From NCBI RefSeq assembly GCF_023273855.1, contig NZ_CP096884.1:1488001-1552000 (forward strand): 64,000 bases of DNA, given 5' to 3'. This DNA is from Seonamhaeicola sp. ML3. Lineage in GTDB: Bacteria > Bacteroidota > Bacteroidia > Flavobacteriales > Flavobacteriaceae. This document shows, in pieces, positions 41,268-51,115 of the stretch (position 1 is the first letter of the stretch; the number at the start of each line of letters is the position of its first letter). The notes under the pieces were generated by a model that did no database searches, was not told the DNA's origin, and saw nothing but the letters and a program-made list of their open reading frames with translations. A program made the translations under genes and the position numbers.

Positions 41268-42332
41268 TCAAAACAAATAAGGTTCTTCACTTTTTAATTC
41301 TGCTATTAAATCTTGCATATCTTGGTCTTTCAATAGACCTCCATAAGCATAATCGCTAAGAAAAATATGAGGATCGGAATTGGCTTCAATAATTGTAGGG
41401 CCTTGATTAGTTATAGCAATATCCCAACCAATAAATCTGTTGGGTATTTTTTTTACTGAATTGATTATGAGCTCACATGCTTCATTGTAATAAGGTATTT
41501 TAAAACCTTCGAATTTAAAACCGCTATCCGGGTGTTCTAATATTTCATTTCCGCCATATTCCAACATATAAAGGCCGTTAGCATCTAGAGTTCCCTTATC
41601 CTTATCTATACCAACAAAAAAACCTCCTGAGGAAGCGTTATCTACAATATTATTACCTATACCAAAACGCATAAAGGCACAAAGTATCTTAATGTTATCA
41701 TCAGAGGTAATTAATGAGATGAACCGAAGTGTGTTAATCGACTTTCTATGAATTTTATTAATCGCTTCATGTTGCTCTATACATTCGGTAAAAACATAAT
41801 CGTATTCATTGAATTTCTTAAAAGCAATATCTGCTTCTGTATATGAGAAATCTTTGGTTAACTTGAAACACCCTTTGCCTCCAAACTCAGAATGAGGTCT
41901 AAAAAATACTGCATTAACATTGAAAGATTTGAATATGTTTTTTAAAAAGCTGTAGAATTCATCTTTTGAACTAATCGAAGCCTGTTCATCTCCAGAATGG
42001 AATGTTTTGCCCAAGTTATATCCAATTAATTGAGGGCTTTGTATGGATTCAGATTCACAAAATAGTGCAAAAGTTAATTTGCTTTCAAATATTTTTACAT
42101 ACTCTGGTTTATGAAGTCTCTTGCTGCTACCAATAGCCACTACTTCTTTTGTGCTAAGATAATCAAGGTAATTGGTTATTTTCTTTTTGTATATATGCTT
42201 AAAATAATAGTAAGGTATCTCTTTTTTGCTTCTTAGAAGCACCAATAGTTCCTTTATGATTTTTAAGATGTTTTTCTTCTCTTTGTCTTTCAGGAATACC
42301 TTAATCCTACCTACATTTTCGAAACGCCTCAT
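41268..42332 (-). CDS. Sugar-transfer-associated-type ATP-grasp protein, copy 1
   Basis: A 354-residue ATP-grasp protein. The nucleotide-binding lysine and glycine-rich loop fits HSEFGGKGCFKL, the central EYDYVFTECIEQHEAINKIHRKSINTLRF and C-terminal IGWDIAITNQGPTIIEANSDP (Mg ligands E and N) are typical of the sugar-transfer-associated ATP-grasp family. Substrate unknown; such enzymes join an acid to an amine or sugar in envelope polysaccharide or peptide synthesis. It follows its paralogue by 4 bases. Confidence 0.9.
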   Translation of the reverse strand: MRRFENVGRIKVFLKDKEKKNILKIIKELLVLLRSKKEIPYYYFKHIYKKKITNYLDYLSTKEVVAIGSSKRLHKPEYVKIFESKLTFALFCESESIQSPQLIGYNLGKTFHSGDEQASISSKDEFYSFLKNIFKSFNVNAVFFRPHSEFGGKGCFKLTKDFSYTEADIAFKKFNEYDYVFTECIEQHEAINKIHRKSINTLRFISLITSDDNIKILCAFMRFGIGNNIVDNASSGGFFVGIDKDKGTLDANGLYMLEYGGNEILEHPDSGFKFEGFKIPYYNEACELIINSVKKIPNRFIGWDIAITNQGPTIIEANSDPHIFLSDYAYGGLLKDQDMQDLIAELKSEEPYLF

Positions 42333-42336
42333 AAAG

Positions 42337-43374
42337 TTATTTTATTTCCAATAATAAATCTTTTACATGCTTGTTTTTTAATAGTCCACCCGTTACGATG
42401 TTACTAATTTGAAGATGAGGTTGCCCATTAGACTCTATTACTAAAGGTCCTTTTGGTGTAATTGCAATATCCCATCCGATAAAACGATTGGGTAGTGTTT
42501 CAACTGCATTTATTGTTGCTTCACATGCTTCTTTAAAAAAAGGAATTTTAAAGTCTTTAAACTCATAACCACTATCTGGGTGTTTGTTGATTTGCTCACC
42601 ACCAAATTCAGGCAAGTAATGTCCCTGGGATTGTAGTGTTCCAGTTTTAATGTTTATACCAACAAAAAAGCCACCAGAAGATGCATTATCCACTATACTA
42701 TCACCAACTCCAAATCTCATAAAAGCACTTATAATTTCTACAGTTCCTTTAGCAGTTATTAAGGTGACTATTCTTAAAGTGTTTATGGAATTGGGGTGGA
42801 TTTTATTTATGGATTCATGTTGCTTTATAACTTCTGTAAATACAAAGTTTTTATTGACCAGTAGGTGAAAGTCTTTTTCTATAGTTTTTCTATAATTGCT
42901 TTTTTCAATTTTAAAACAACCTTTACCTCCATAGTCCGATGGAGGTCTTACAAAAACGGCATCAACTTTATCCTTTTCAAAAATATCTTCAAAAAAGTTA
43001 ATTAAAGTTTTTATATCACTAATATGGTATGTTTTGTTATTTCGAGTGTAGGTAGATTTAAAGTTATAACCTAACAGTTTTGGAGTTCTTATGCCGTTTT
43101 CTTTGCTTGTTAATGAAAAGAAAAGTTTGTTGTCGATTACACTTAGAATTTCTGGATTATGGATTTTAGGATGGTATTGTAATAACCTTTGCTCTCCAAG
43201 ACTCAAGTGGTCTTTATAATCTATTGCATCTTTCCTGTAGAGATATTTAAAATAATAAAAAGGTATTTCTTTCTTCTTGAAAAGCAAAACAGTAGCTTCA
43301 AAAATCATTTTAAAAAAACTCTTTTTATTGGGGTGTTTTAAAAAAACTTTGAGTCTATTGTGTTTTGCTGGCAT
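42337..43374 (-). CDS. Sugar-transfer-associated-type ATP-grasp protein, copy 2
   Basis: A 345-residue paralogue of the 41268-42332 protein, with the same blocks: PPSDYGGKGCFKI, NFVFTEVIKQHESINKIHPNSINTLRI, ASSGGFFVGINIKTG and FIGWDIAITPKGPLVIESNGQPH. Tandem duplication is evident. Both end with a short divergent tail. No glycosyltransferase or precursor peptide gene lies alongside, so the pair's substrate is unknown. Confidence 0.9.
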   Translation of the reverse strand: MPAKHNRLKVFLKHPNKKSFFKMIFEATVLLFKKKEIPFYYFKYLYRKDAIDYKDHLSLGEQRLLQYHPKIHNPEILSVIDNKLFFSLTSKENGIRTPKLLGYNFKSTYTRNNKTYHISDIKTLINFFEDIFEKDKVDAVFVRPPSDYGGKGCFKIEKSNYRKTIEKDFHLLVNKNFVFTEVIKQHESINKIHPNSINTLRIVTLITAKGTVEIISAFMRFGVGDSIVDNASSGGFFVGINIKTGTLQSQGHYLPEFGGEQINKHPDSGYEFKDFKIPFFKEACEATINAVETLPNRFIGWDIAITPKGPLVIESNGQPHLQISNIVTGGLLKNKHVKDLLLEIK

Positions 43375-43434
43375 AGTATGACTTTTGGGATTTAAATATA
43401 TTAATTTTAGAACTTACGGCTTAATTTAAATTCT

Positions 43435-43442
43435 TATTTTTG
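43435..43442 (+). promoter_or_regulatory. -7 element of bioB
   Basis: TATTTTTG fits TAnnTTTG, 20 bases before the bioB ATG; no TTG at -33. Confidence 0.5.
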
Positions 43443-43462
43443 ATTTTGATTAACTACCCATT

Positions 43463-44557
43463 ATGAGTGAGACAAGACACAATTGGACTAAGGAAGAGAT
43501 TCTAGATATTTACAACAAACCTTTAATGGAATTACTTTATGAAGCGGCTACGGTTCATAGAAAAAACCATGACCCTAACGTTGTGCAAGTAAGTACCTTA
43601 TTGTCCATTAAAACAGGTGGTTGTAGTGAAGATTGTGGGTATTGTCCGCAAGCCGCTCGTTATCATACAGATATTGAAGGTAATGATTTAATGAGTGTGC
43701 AGCAAGTTAAAGCACAAGCCTTGAGAGCTAAAGCAGGAGGAAGCTCTCGTGTTTGTATGGGAGCAGCTTGGCGTAATGTAAAAGATGGTGAGGAGTTTGA
43801 TGATGTATTAGAAATGGTTCGCACTATCAATAAACTCGATATGGAGGTATGCTGTACTTTGGGTATGATAACCGAAAACCAAGCAAAACGTCTAGCCGAA
43901 GCAGGTTTATATGCTTACAATCATAATTTAGATTCATCTGAAGAATATTATAAAGAAGTCATTTCTACCAGAGGATACCAAGATAGATTGGATACTATAG
44001 ATAACGTTAGAAAAACTAACGTAACGGTTTGTAGTGGAGGTATTATTGGTATGGGAGAGAACCTAGACGATAGAGCAGGGATGTTAGTGGCTCTATCAAC
44101 ATTAAATCCGCAGCCCGAGTCAACACCAATCAACGCTTTGGTTGCTGTCGAAGGTACGCCATTAGAAGACCAAAAGCCAGTTTCAATCTGGGATATGGTA
44201 CGCATGGTGGCAACGACTAGAATAGTGATGCCAGAAACACAAGTGCGTTTAAGTGCTGGTCGAACTCAAATGACTAGAGAAGGCCAGGCGATGTGTTTCT
44301 TTGCTGGTGCAAATTCTATTTTTGCTGGAGATAAACTGCTTACTACTCCTAACCCCGATGTAAATGAGGATATGGAAATGTTTGCATTACTTGGTTTAGA
44401 ACCTCAAAAACCGTTCACTAAAAAAGTACAGCCAAAAACGGTAGAAGCTCAAGATTCTCAATTTGAGAGTTTAGGCGAAAAGCCAAAATGGACTCGTCCT
44501 GAACATAAGATTGAGCGTAACGAAGCCGCTAAAGAAAAGGCAAAGGCTCTAAAGTAA
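43463..44557 (+). CDS. bioB: Biotin synthase BioB
   Basis: A 364-residue radical SAM enzyme inserting sulfur into dethiobiotin. The SAM-cluster cysteines Cys54, Cys58 and Cys61 lie in [13 protein letters not shown]; also [49 protein letters not shown]. The C-terminal ~35 residues are lysine-rich and longer than in E. coli. It is separated from the rest of the biotin operon by the flotillin and ATP-grasp genes and has its own promoter. Confidence 0.97.
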   Translation: MSETRHNWTKEEILDIYNKPLMELLYEAATVHRKNHDPNVVQVSTLLSIKTGGCSEDCGYCPQAARYHTDIEGNDLMSVQQVKAQALRAKAGGSSRVCMGAAWRNVKDGEEFDDVLEMVRTINKLDMEVCCTLGMITENQAKRLAEAGLYAYNHNLDSSEEYYKEVISTRGYQDRLDTIDNVRKTNVTVCSGGIIGMGENLDDRAGMLVALSTLNPQPESTPINALVAVEGTPLEDQKPVSIWDMVRMVATTRIVMPETQVRLSAGRTQMTREGQAMCFFAGANSIFAGDKLLTTPNPDVNEDMEMFALLGLEPQKPFTKKVQPKTVEAQDSQFESLGEKPKWTRPEHKIERNEAAKEKAKALK

Positions 44558-44732
44558 TAGGGTTGGTTCAGGTTACCTATGCTTTTGTCATTACTGCGAA
44601 GGCAGGAATCCAACTTAAAGTTTAAAGTGAAGGGGATGAACAGGGCAATTCGTTTAAGATGTCGTAGCCTTTTCAAGATGTATTTTAATTCTATTAACCT
44701 TTTCTTAACTTTGGACTTCTAATTTTACCAAT
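44558..44732. repeat. Gap after bioB with a half palindromic repeat
   Basis: TGTCATTACTGCGAAGGCAG GAATCC (about 44586-44612) matches one arm of the repeat at 36404-36475 but lacks the partner arm. No gene is seen. Confidence 0.55.
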
Positions 44733-45605
44733 TTGAAACTGAATCTACAGGATATCCCAAGGGTAAAAACCATTACCAAAGCGGATTTCATTAAACATTA
44801 TTTCAAACCACAAAAACCTGTGGTTATTGAGCGTTTTATTGAAGATTGGCCTGCTTATAAAAAGTGGAATTTAGATTATATTAAGCAGGTTGCAGGCGAT
44901 ATTACGGTACCATTATACGACGACCGACCTGTAGACTACAAAGAAGGTTTTAATGAGCCGCATGCCAAAATGAAAATGAGTGATTATGTGGATTTATTAA
45001 AACGTGAACCCACAAAATACCGAATTTTCCTTTGGAATATTTTAAAAGAGATTCCGCAATTACAAAAAGATTTTAAATTCCCCGATTTCGGACTTCGGCT
45101 CATGAAAGTGATTCCCATGTTGTTTTTTGGCGGTGAAGATTCCCATACTTTCATGCATTATGATATCGATTTAGCTAATATTTTCCATTTTCATTTTGAA
45201 GGTAAAAAGCAATGCATTCTTTTCAATCAAGAACAAACACCTTACTTATATAAAATCCCCCACTCCTTAATTACCAGAGAGGATATAGATTTTAAAAACC
45301 CTGATTTTGAAAAGTGGCCAGCACTACAAAAAGCCAAAGGCTATGTTACGGAGTTGAACCATGGAGAAATTTTATATATGCCAGAAGGTTATTGGCACTA
45401 TATGCGCTACATCACACCAGGGTTTTCAATGAGTTTAAGAGCCGTTGCTAGAAATCCAAAAAATTTGGGCAAAGCGGTTTTCAATATCTTTTTAATGCGC
45501 CATTACGATAATATGATGCGACGATTAAAAGGTCAGGATTGGATCGATTGGAAAAACAACCAAGCCATAAGTAGAACGCATGCAAAAAATGATATTAGGG
45601 TATAA
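44733..45605 (+). CDS. Cupin/JmjC-like (Cupin_8) dioxygenase-type protein
   Basis: A 290-residue protein starting at TTG (no nearby ATG; KLNLQDIPRVKTI follows). The JmjC/cupin metal pair is seen as HTFMHYDIDLANIFHFHF (HxD), with a distal His in GYWHYMRYI, the usual 2-His-1-Asp iron site of 2-oxoglutarate-dependent hydroxylases. Substrate unknown; protein or RNA hydroxylation is typical of this family. Its end overlaps the convergent recX by 11 bases. Confidence 0.85.
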   Translation: MKLNLQDIPRVKTITKADFIKHYFKPQKPVVIERFIEDWPAYKKWNLDYIKQVAGDITVPLYDDRPVDYKEGFNEPHAKMKMSDYVDLLKREPTKYRIFLWNILKEIPQLQKDFKFPDFGLRLMKVIPMLFFGGEDSHTFMHYDIDLANIFHFHFEGKKQCILFNQEQTPYLYKIPHSLITREDIDFKNPDFEKWPALQKAKGYVTELNHGEILYMPEGYWHYMRYITPGFSMSLRAVARNPKNLGKAVFNIFLMRHYDNMMRRLKGQDWIDWKNNQAISRTHAKNDIRV

Positions 45606-46071
45606 TTTCGTTGGCTTTTTCGTATACTAAATGTGATTCCCAGCCTCTATACAGCAGATAGTCGATTAATTTCTTTCGTTTTTTATATTTGTTGGTCTCT
45701 TTAAGAGATGCTGCCTTTTTTTCGGCTAAATCATTGAAAACCTCGATGTAATCCGTTTCTTCTATTTCTCTAAGTGCTTGACTTATATTAACTTTGCTTA
45801 TGTCTTTTTTCTTAAGTTCAAAAGTTAATCGACTGCGTCCCCAACGCTTCATATTAAACTTACCTCGAACAAATGTTTTGGCAAAACGTTCTTCGTTAAG
45901 AAAGTTATGCTCTAGCAGATGTACTATTATCACATCTATGGCTTCAGGAATCATGTGCATATCCTGTAATTTTCGCCTAACTTCTTGATGACACCGTTCT
46001 TGATACACGCAATAGCGCTCTAATGCTCTAGTAGCCTCTTGTACGGTATATGTTTTTTTTGCTTGCTGCAT
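45595..46071 (-). CDS. recX: RecA modulator RecX
   Basis: A 158-residue helical protein with the RecX pattern: Arg/Lys-rich ALERYCVYQERCHQEVRRKL, then HNFLNEERFAKTFVRGKF and GRSRLTFELKKKDIS, with three-helix repeats to the end. It binds RecA filaments and blocks recombination. No recA gene is nearby. It is convergent with the cupin gene. Confidence 0.93.
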   Translation of the reverse strand: MQQAKKTYTVQEATRALERYCVYQERCHQEVRRKLQDMHMIPEAIDVIIVHLLEHNFLNEERFAKTFVRGKFNMKRWGRSRLTFELKKKDISKVNISQALREIEETDYIEVFNDLAEKKAASLKETNKYKKRKKLIDYLLYRGWESHLVYEKANEIIP

Positions 46072-46152
46072 GCCTGTAAAAATAATGCAATAAAATATAA
46101 AACAAAGATTTAAAAATATAGCCCAACTCTGTAAATATAAAACTACTTAACT

Positions 46153-48636
46153 ATGAAAAAAATTACTTCAATAATATTACTGCTCCTGACATTTGGTTTG
46201 GGGTATGGGCAGATAAAAATTGCCGAATTAACTTTTGAATCTGCAGGAGGATATTCTACAAGCATAACCGAGTTTACAGATTCAGCCGAGGATTATTTCT
46301 TAAGAACAGATGGTTCTAACACTACAAGTGAGGTACTATCAAATATTCAAGGTTCCTTTTATTTCGCAGCTAATGATATTGATGGGGAAGGAGCGTCCTT
46401 ACCCGTAACACTTCTTTTGAATAATATTAATATCAGCGGTTATTCTGGTTTAGAGTTTAGAGTTTATTTGGCTGAGGATGATGATGGTGCTAACGAAGAC
46501 TGGGATGAGCCCAACTACGTACATTTTAATTATGATATAGATAATACGGGAAGTTTCAATAATTTACTTTGGTTAGAAAATGATGGTAGTACATTTAATT
46601 CTGCTCCATTTGTCGATACAGATTACGATGGAGATGGAGATGGTACAGAAATCACAGATACTTTTGTTCAGTTTACTCAGAATATTGCAGGCACGGGTTC
46701 GCTTCTAGATATCCAGATTATTTTTAATCTTGATGATGGTGATGAAGATATCGCTATCGATAACATTGAAATTTGGGGAACACTAAATGCCTGTGGGACG
46801 GCCGTTACTTGGAATGGGACTGCTTGGAGTAATATCACAGGACCAGATATAAACACTCCTGCTATTCTAAACGATGATTATAACACTCTAGGGAGTATTG
46901 GGAGTTTTTCTGCATGTAGTTTAACACTTAACGATGCTACTTTGACTATAGAGGACAACACTTATGTTGAAGTCCAAAATGATATTACTATTGATGTTGA
47001 TAGTGCTATAGACGTTCAACCTGAAGGTTCAATTGTTCAAAATAATGATTTAAGTACCATAACTAATAATGGTACTATGACAGTCGATAAGTTAACAGCT
47101 CCAATGGATGCTTGGTATGAATATACGTATTGGAGTTCACCCGTTTCAGGAGAAACAATTGAAGGAGCTATTGATAGATCACCAGCAAATAGGAGATTTA
47201 TTTTTAATGCTCAAAACTATTTAGATGCTACGGCTGAAACTAATAATGATGGTTCCACCGACCCTGGACAAGATGATATTGATGATGATTACAATGATTG
47301 GCAACTTGTGGTAGGTTCATCCACTATGAGTGCAGGTGTTGGTTATGCTACTACTATTACCTCACTTGCCTATTCACTTGCTCCTGGTGTTTCAGACAAA
47401 AGTTTTAGATTTACTTTTACTGGAGATTTTCATAATGGTGTTTACAAAGTGCCTATTTACAGGAATGATTCCGAAACTAATGATAATAATTGGAATTTAA
47501 TAGGGAATCCATATCCTTCGGCAATTGATGCTGATTTATTTTTAGCAGCCAATAGTAATGTTTCAACTACTGTGAATGGAACCGATTACACAGGTTCTGG
47601 CTTCACAGATGGAGCTATATTTTTATGGTCACAGGATACTGATTATTCTGCTACCGCAAATGGAGGAGAAGCCCTAAATTTTTCTAATGGTGATTATGCT
47701 ATAATTAATGGTATAGGGGAAACAGCAGGAGGTGATGGTTTAGAGCCAAATCGTTTTATTCCTTCAGGTCAAGCATTTTTTGTTTCAATGTCAAATTCAG
47801 CATCTGCATCCTTGGTTTCAGGAGATGTCTACACCACAAATGTAATCTTTAGTAATAGTATGAGGGTTTATGGAACCAACGATAACAGTCAGTTTTTTAA
47901 AACTTCCAGTAAGACTAAAAAGAATAACTCTTCAAACAAATTAAAGATTGATTTAACCTCAGATAATGGTGTTTTCAATCAAGTATTAATTGGGTATGTA
48001 AATGGTGCTACAGGGGGATTTGATGGTATGTATTTTGATACTGCTAAGATTTCCGCTGGTAATAATATTACAGCCATTCTATATACAGTAATTAATGGTG
48101 TTGATAAAAAATTTGCCATTCAAGGGAAATCCCCAAATAATCTCAATGAGAGTGAAACCATAGCATTAGGCTTCAAAAATAATATAGAAGTTCCCACACT
48201 TTTCAAATTATCTTTAGCGCAATTCAAAGGTGATTTTATCACTAATAACGGGGTTTATTTAAAAGATAATTTACTAAACAAAGTACATAACTTATCAGAA
48301 TCTGATTACACATTTACTTCAGAGGTTGGTGAGTTTAATGATCGTTTTGTTATTGCTTTTAATAACAGCGTACTATCTTCAGAAAAAGCTTTGCTGGATG
48401 ATGGTGGTCTTAGGGTAGTAGACTTAGGAAATGATAATGTTAAGTTCGACGTTTCAAATAGTTTAAGTATAAACGCTATAGAAATCTATGACACTTTAGG
48501 CAGAAACTTATATACTGTTTCAGCAGATTCCAGTTCTAAGATTATAAAACTTTCAAAACTAAAAAGTTCTATTTTTATTGCTAGAGTGACGCTGTCTAAC
48601 GGTGCAGTAATTACCAAAAAAGCAACTAAAAACTAG
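46153..48636 (+). CDS. Secreted T9SS protein with type A C-terminal sorting domain
   Basis: An 827-residue protein with a signal peptide (ITSIILLLLTFGLGYGQ), long beta-rich repeats with many DDDG/DxDGDG calcium-type motifs (for example DYDGDGDGTEITD near residue 155), and a C-terminal type A sorting domain (~750-827: FDVSNSLSINAIEIYDTLGRNLYTV...KLSKLKSSIFIARVTLSNGAVITKK). It would be exported by the type IX system and attached to the cell surface. The function of the body is unknown; adhesion is a guess. Confidence 0.88.
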   Translation: MKKITSIILLLLTFGLGYGQIKIAELTFESAGGYSTSITEFTDSAEDYFLRTDGSNTTSEVLSNIQGSFYFAANDIDGEGASLPVTLLLNNINISGYSGLEFRVYLAEDDDGANEDWDEPNYVHFNYDIDNTGSFNNLLWLENDGSTFNSAPFVDTDYDGDGDGTEITDTFVQFTQNIAGTGSLLDIQIIFNLDDGDEDIAIDNIEIWGTLNACGTAVTWNGTAWSNITGPDINTPAILNDDYNTLGSIGSFSACSLTLNDATLTIEDNTYVEVQNDITIDVDSAIDVQPEGSIVQNNDLSTITNNGTMTVDKLTAPMDAWYEYTYWSSPVSGETIEGAIDRSPANRRFIFNAQNYLDATAETNNDGSTDPGQDDIDDDYNDWQLVVGSSTMSAGVGYATTITSLAYSLAPGVSDKSFRFTFTGDFHNGVYKVPIYRNDSETNDNNWNLIGNPYPSAIDADLFLAANSNVSTTVNGTDYTGSGFTDGAIFLWSQDTDYSATANGGEALNFSNGDYAIINGIGETAGGDGLEPNRFIPSGQAFFVSMSNSASASLVSGDVYTTNVIFSNSMRVYGTNDNSQFFKTSSKTKKNNSSNKLKIDLTSDNGVFNQVLIGYVNGATGGFDGMYFDTAKISAGNNITAILYTVINGVDKKFAIQGKSPNNLNESETIALGFKNNIEVPTLFKLSLAQFKGDFITNNGVYLKDNLLNKVHNLSESDYTFTSEVGEFNDRFVIAFNNSVLSSEKALLDDGGLRVVDLGNDNVKFDVSNSLSINAIEIYDTLGRNLYTVSADSSSKIIKLSKLKSSIFIARVTLSNGAVITKKATKN

Positions 48637-48673
48637 CAATTCAACACCACTAAACTAAAATAGACAAATAGAA

Positions 48674-48702
48674 AGTCCCTGCATATTCGCAGGGCTTTTT
48701 TT
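48674..48702 (+). terminator. Terminator after the T9SS cargo gene
   Basis: AAGTCCCTGC, short loop, GCAGGGCTTTTTTT is a strong hairpin plus T run, 37 bases after the stop. The end of the convergent TonB receptor gene lies at 48701. Confidence 0.85.
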
Positions 48703-51112
48703 ATAGTACATATTTTAAGGATAGAATTAGGTTTCTGCCCGGGGCAGTAATACCCGATGAGTAGGTTCTATACCTTTGGTTGGTGATATTTTCAAGTGAA
48801 ATCATGAGTGAGGTAAAAGGCGTGAGCTGATACTGACCTCTAAGGTTTAGGGTATACCAAGATGGGCTGTAAGGGTTCCCGTTTGCATCTTTAGCGTAAA
48901 TATAATCTTTCTGAATTTCAGATGGCGCAAGCTGGTTAAAGCTCAGTTCATCATTATAATTTAAGAAGGCATCAATTTTAAGCGATTTGTTGCTCCAAAC
49001 AAGGTGCGTGTTTCCAAAATTAGGTGCGACGTGCCTAATGGGTACTTCAATGGCCCCAGCATCTTCTGTGCCTCCAATAATACTGTATTGCGATGTTAAA
49101 TTAAGATAATTGCTAATGGTCATTTTTAACCCTACTTCAAAACCATAAATCCAAGCCTTAGAAGCATTTTGAATGGCTTGTACAGTACTTAGTTCTCCAT
49201 CGTAAATAATTTCATTTGCTCCATTTAGGGAGTAATTTCGTCTTACAAGAGCATTGTCTAGATAGGTATAGTATGAGCTCATGTCCAGAACAAGTTTATT
49301 ATTAAAGTCTAGCTTTAATCCGAGTTCTCCTCCATAAGCATATTCAGGTCTTAAAAACTCATTGGGGATAACAACAGCGCCTGGTTCTGAATCGAATACT
49401 TTACCTATATCGTCAATATTTGGAGCTCTAAAGGCAGACGATGCATTAAGTTTCCATTGAATGGTAGGATTAGGACTCCAGCTAATTCCCGCAGTTCCGG
49501 TTAGTGCGCTTGCGTCATTTTTTGAACTGTTGAAAGGTAGGTTTAAAAAAACGTTATTGCCAGTGAAATCTGCCCTTGAGGCAACATGATTTAATCGAAG
49601 TCCAGATTGAAAAACGAACTTAGGGTTAGGCTTATATTTAATACTTCCATAAACTGCGGCAGATTGCCAACTAGATCCATTTGGGTATCGAGACACAGCT
49701 GTTGCAGTCTCATTAGTAGAGATGTTTTCTTCTAGACCCAGAGACTTTACTTTGTTATACACATATTCGGCACCGTAAAAAAATTGGATTTTATGACTTA
49801 ATCTTTTTTCCAGGTCTAGATTAAAGGAATAAGCATTAACAGATTCTTCTCTTATATTACGGATTTGCGATTGATAATTTCTATCCTTTCTACTTTCCTT
49901 AAAATTTTGAAAGGATACCGTGGTTTTAATTTTATCATAAAGGTTAGAGCGGCTGCTTAGTTTGGTTACTTGGAAATTAGACATAAACCATTGTTGGGGA
50001 CCATAATTCCATTCTGCAGAACGTAAATTATTGTCATTATTGTACCTAACAAGTCGGTCGTATCTTGGGATATCTGATGTTGAGGAAAAATAGAGGCCTA
50101 AATCAAAGCTTAGGTTTTTTACGGGTTCATAAACAAACTTTTGCATTAAATTAAGTTGGTTGTAACCTGTGAACTTTTGATCTCGCCAATCGTTATTTGC
50201 AATTACTTGATCACCAGTAGCATTAGTAATCACAAATTCCGGTCTCAAATAATCATTTGGTCCATGCTTACCCATTTTTAAGTCTCCAAATTCTGAATAG
50301 GTAATTTGTGTTTTAAAGCCCCATTTTTTTAAACCAAAACCAATATCGAAGTGTCCTGTTTTTTCATTGTTTGCACTGGCATATCGTGTTATTATATTGG
50401 CTTGGGTAATTAATGAATCGTTATAGGATAATTGTGGTTTTTGGGTGTAAAAACTCATTACACCTCCAATGGCATCACTACCATAAATTACCGAGCCAGC
50501 TCCAAGAGTGACTTCGGTATTTTGAATTGAAAAAGGGTCGATGGCAATTACATTATGTAGATTGCCACCTCTAAATATGGCATTGTTAATTCTAACGCCA
50601 TCAACTGTAATTAAAAGTCTATTTGTAGAGAATCCCCTTATCATGGGACTTCCCCCGCCAAGTTGGCTTTTCTGAATAAAAACGTTTCCTGTTCTTTCTA
50701 ATAAATCTGCACTTGTTTGAGGGTTCGTAAACAGTACATCTTTTGCATTGATGTTTACGATTTTTTGTGGGATATCTTTTTTATGCTGTTCAAATTTTGA
50801 AGCCGAAATTACAATCTGGTTTAGCCCTTGAGTATTCGATTCTAGGTATATTATTTTAAGAGTCCCTAATTCTTGTTTGGTTAGCTTTTTTTGGATGTGC
50901 GATAAGTGTTTAAAGTAAATAAACTCGGTATCTGTAAATTCGCTAATATCTGCCTCGCCTCTAAAATTAGTTACAATACTTTTAGACTTATCGATATTGT
51001 AAATGGCCACATTAACAATAGGCTCTTTGGTAATATTGTTTAGAACTTTAATGTTTTGAGCCTGAATATTTAAAAAAGCCAAAAAGAAGAAAATGGAACA
51101 AAAAAACTTCAT
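48701..51112 (-). CDS. TonB-dependent receptor (haem/metal-type)
   Basis: An 803-residue receptor with a signal peptide (FFCSIFFFLAFLNIQAQ), an N-terminal carboxypeptidase-like domain (~18-95), and a plug (~100-230). The plug string GGSPMIRGFSTNRLLITVDG and AIDPFSIQNTEVTLGAGSVIYGSDAIGG are like haemoglobin/haem-type receptors, though ligand is not proven. The barrel ends ...GRNLILSLKYVL. It ends a unit with porZ and recO, 3 bases after recO. Confidence 0.9.
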   Translation of the reverse strand: MKFFCSIFFFLAFLNIQAQNIKVLNNITKEPIVNVAIYNIDKSKSIVTNFRGEADISEFTDTEFIYFKHLSHIQKKLTKQELGTLKIIYLESNTQGLNQIVISASKFEQHKKDIPQKIVNINAKDVLFTNPQTSADLLERTGNVFIQKSQLGGGSPMIRGFSTNRLLITVDGVRINNAIFRGGNLHNVIAIDPFSIQNTEVTLGAGSVIYGSDAIGGVMSFYTQKPQLSYNDSLITQANIITRYASANNEKTGHFDIGFGLKKWGFKTQITYSEFGDLKMGKHGPNDYLRPEFVITNATGDQVIANNDWRDQKFTGYNQLNLMQKFVYEPVKNLSFDLGLYFSSTSDIPRYDRLVRYNNDNNLRSAEWNYGPQQWFMSNFQVTKLSSRSNLYDKIKTTVSFQNFKESRKDRNYQSQIRNIREESVNAYSFNLDLEKRLSHKIQFFYGAEYVYNKVKSLGLEENISTNETATAVSRYPNGSSWQSAAVYGSIKYKPNPKFVFQSGLRLNHVASRADFTGNNVFLNLPFNSSKNDASALTGTAGISWSPNPTIQWKLNASSAFRAPNIDDIGKVFDSEPGAVVIPNEFLRPEYAYGGELGLKLDFNNKLVLDMSSYYTYLDNALVRRNYSLNGANEIIYDGELSTVQAIQNASKAWIYGFEVGLKMTISNYLNLTSQYSIIGGTEDAGAIEVPIRHVAPNFGNTHLVWSNKSLKIDAFLNYNDELSFNQLAPSEIQKDYIYAKDANGNPYSPSWYTLNLRGQYQLTPFTSLMISLENITNQRYRTYSSGITAPGRNLILSLKYVL

Positions 51113-51115
51113 GTT

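Noticed and set aside
41268-43374. RiPP (graspetide-like) cluster
   Set aside because: No precursor peptide, maturation or export gene was found next to the ATP-grasp genes.
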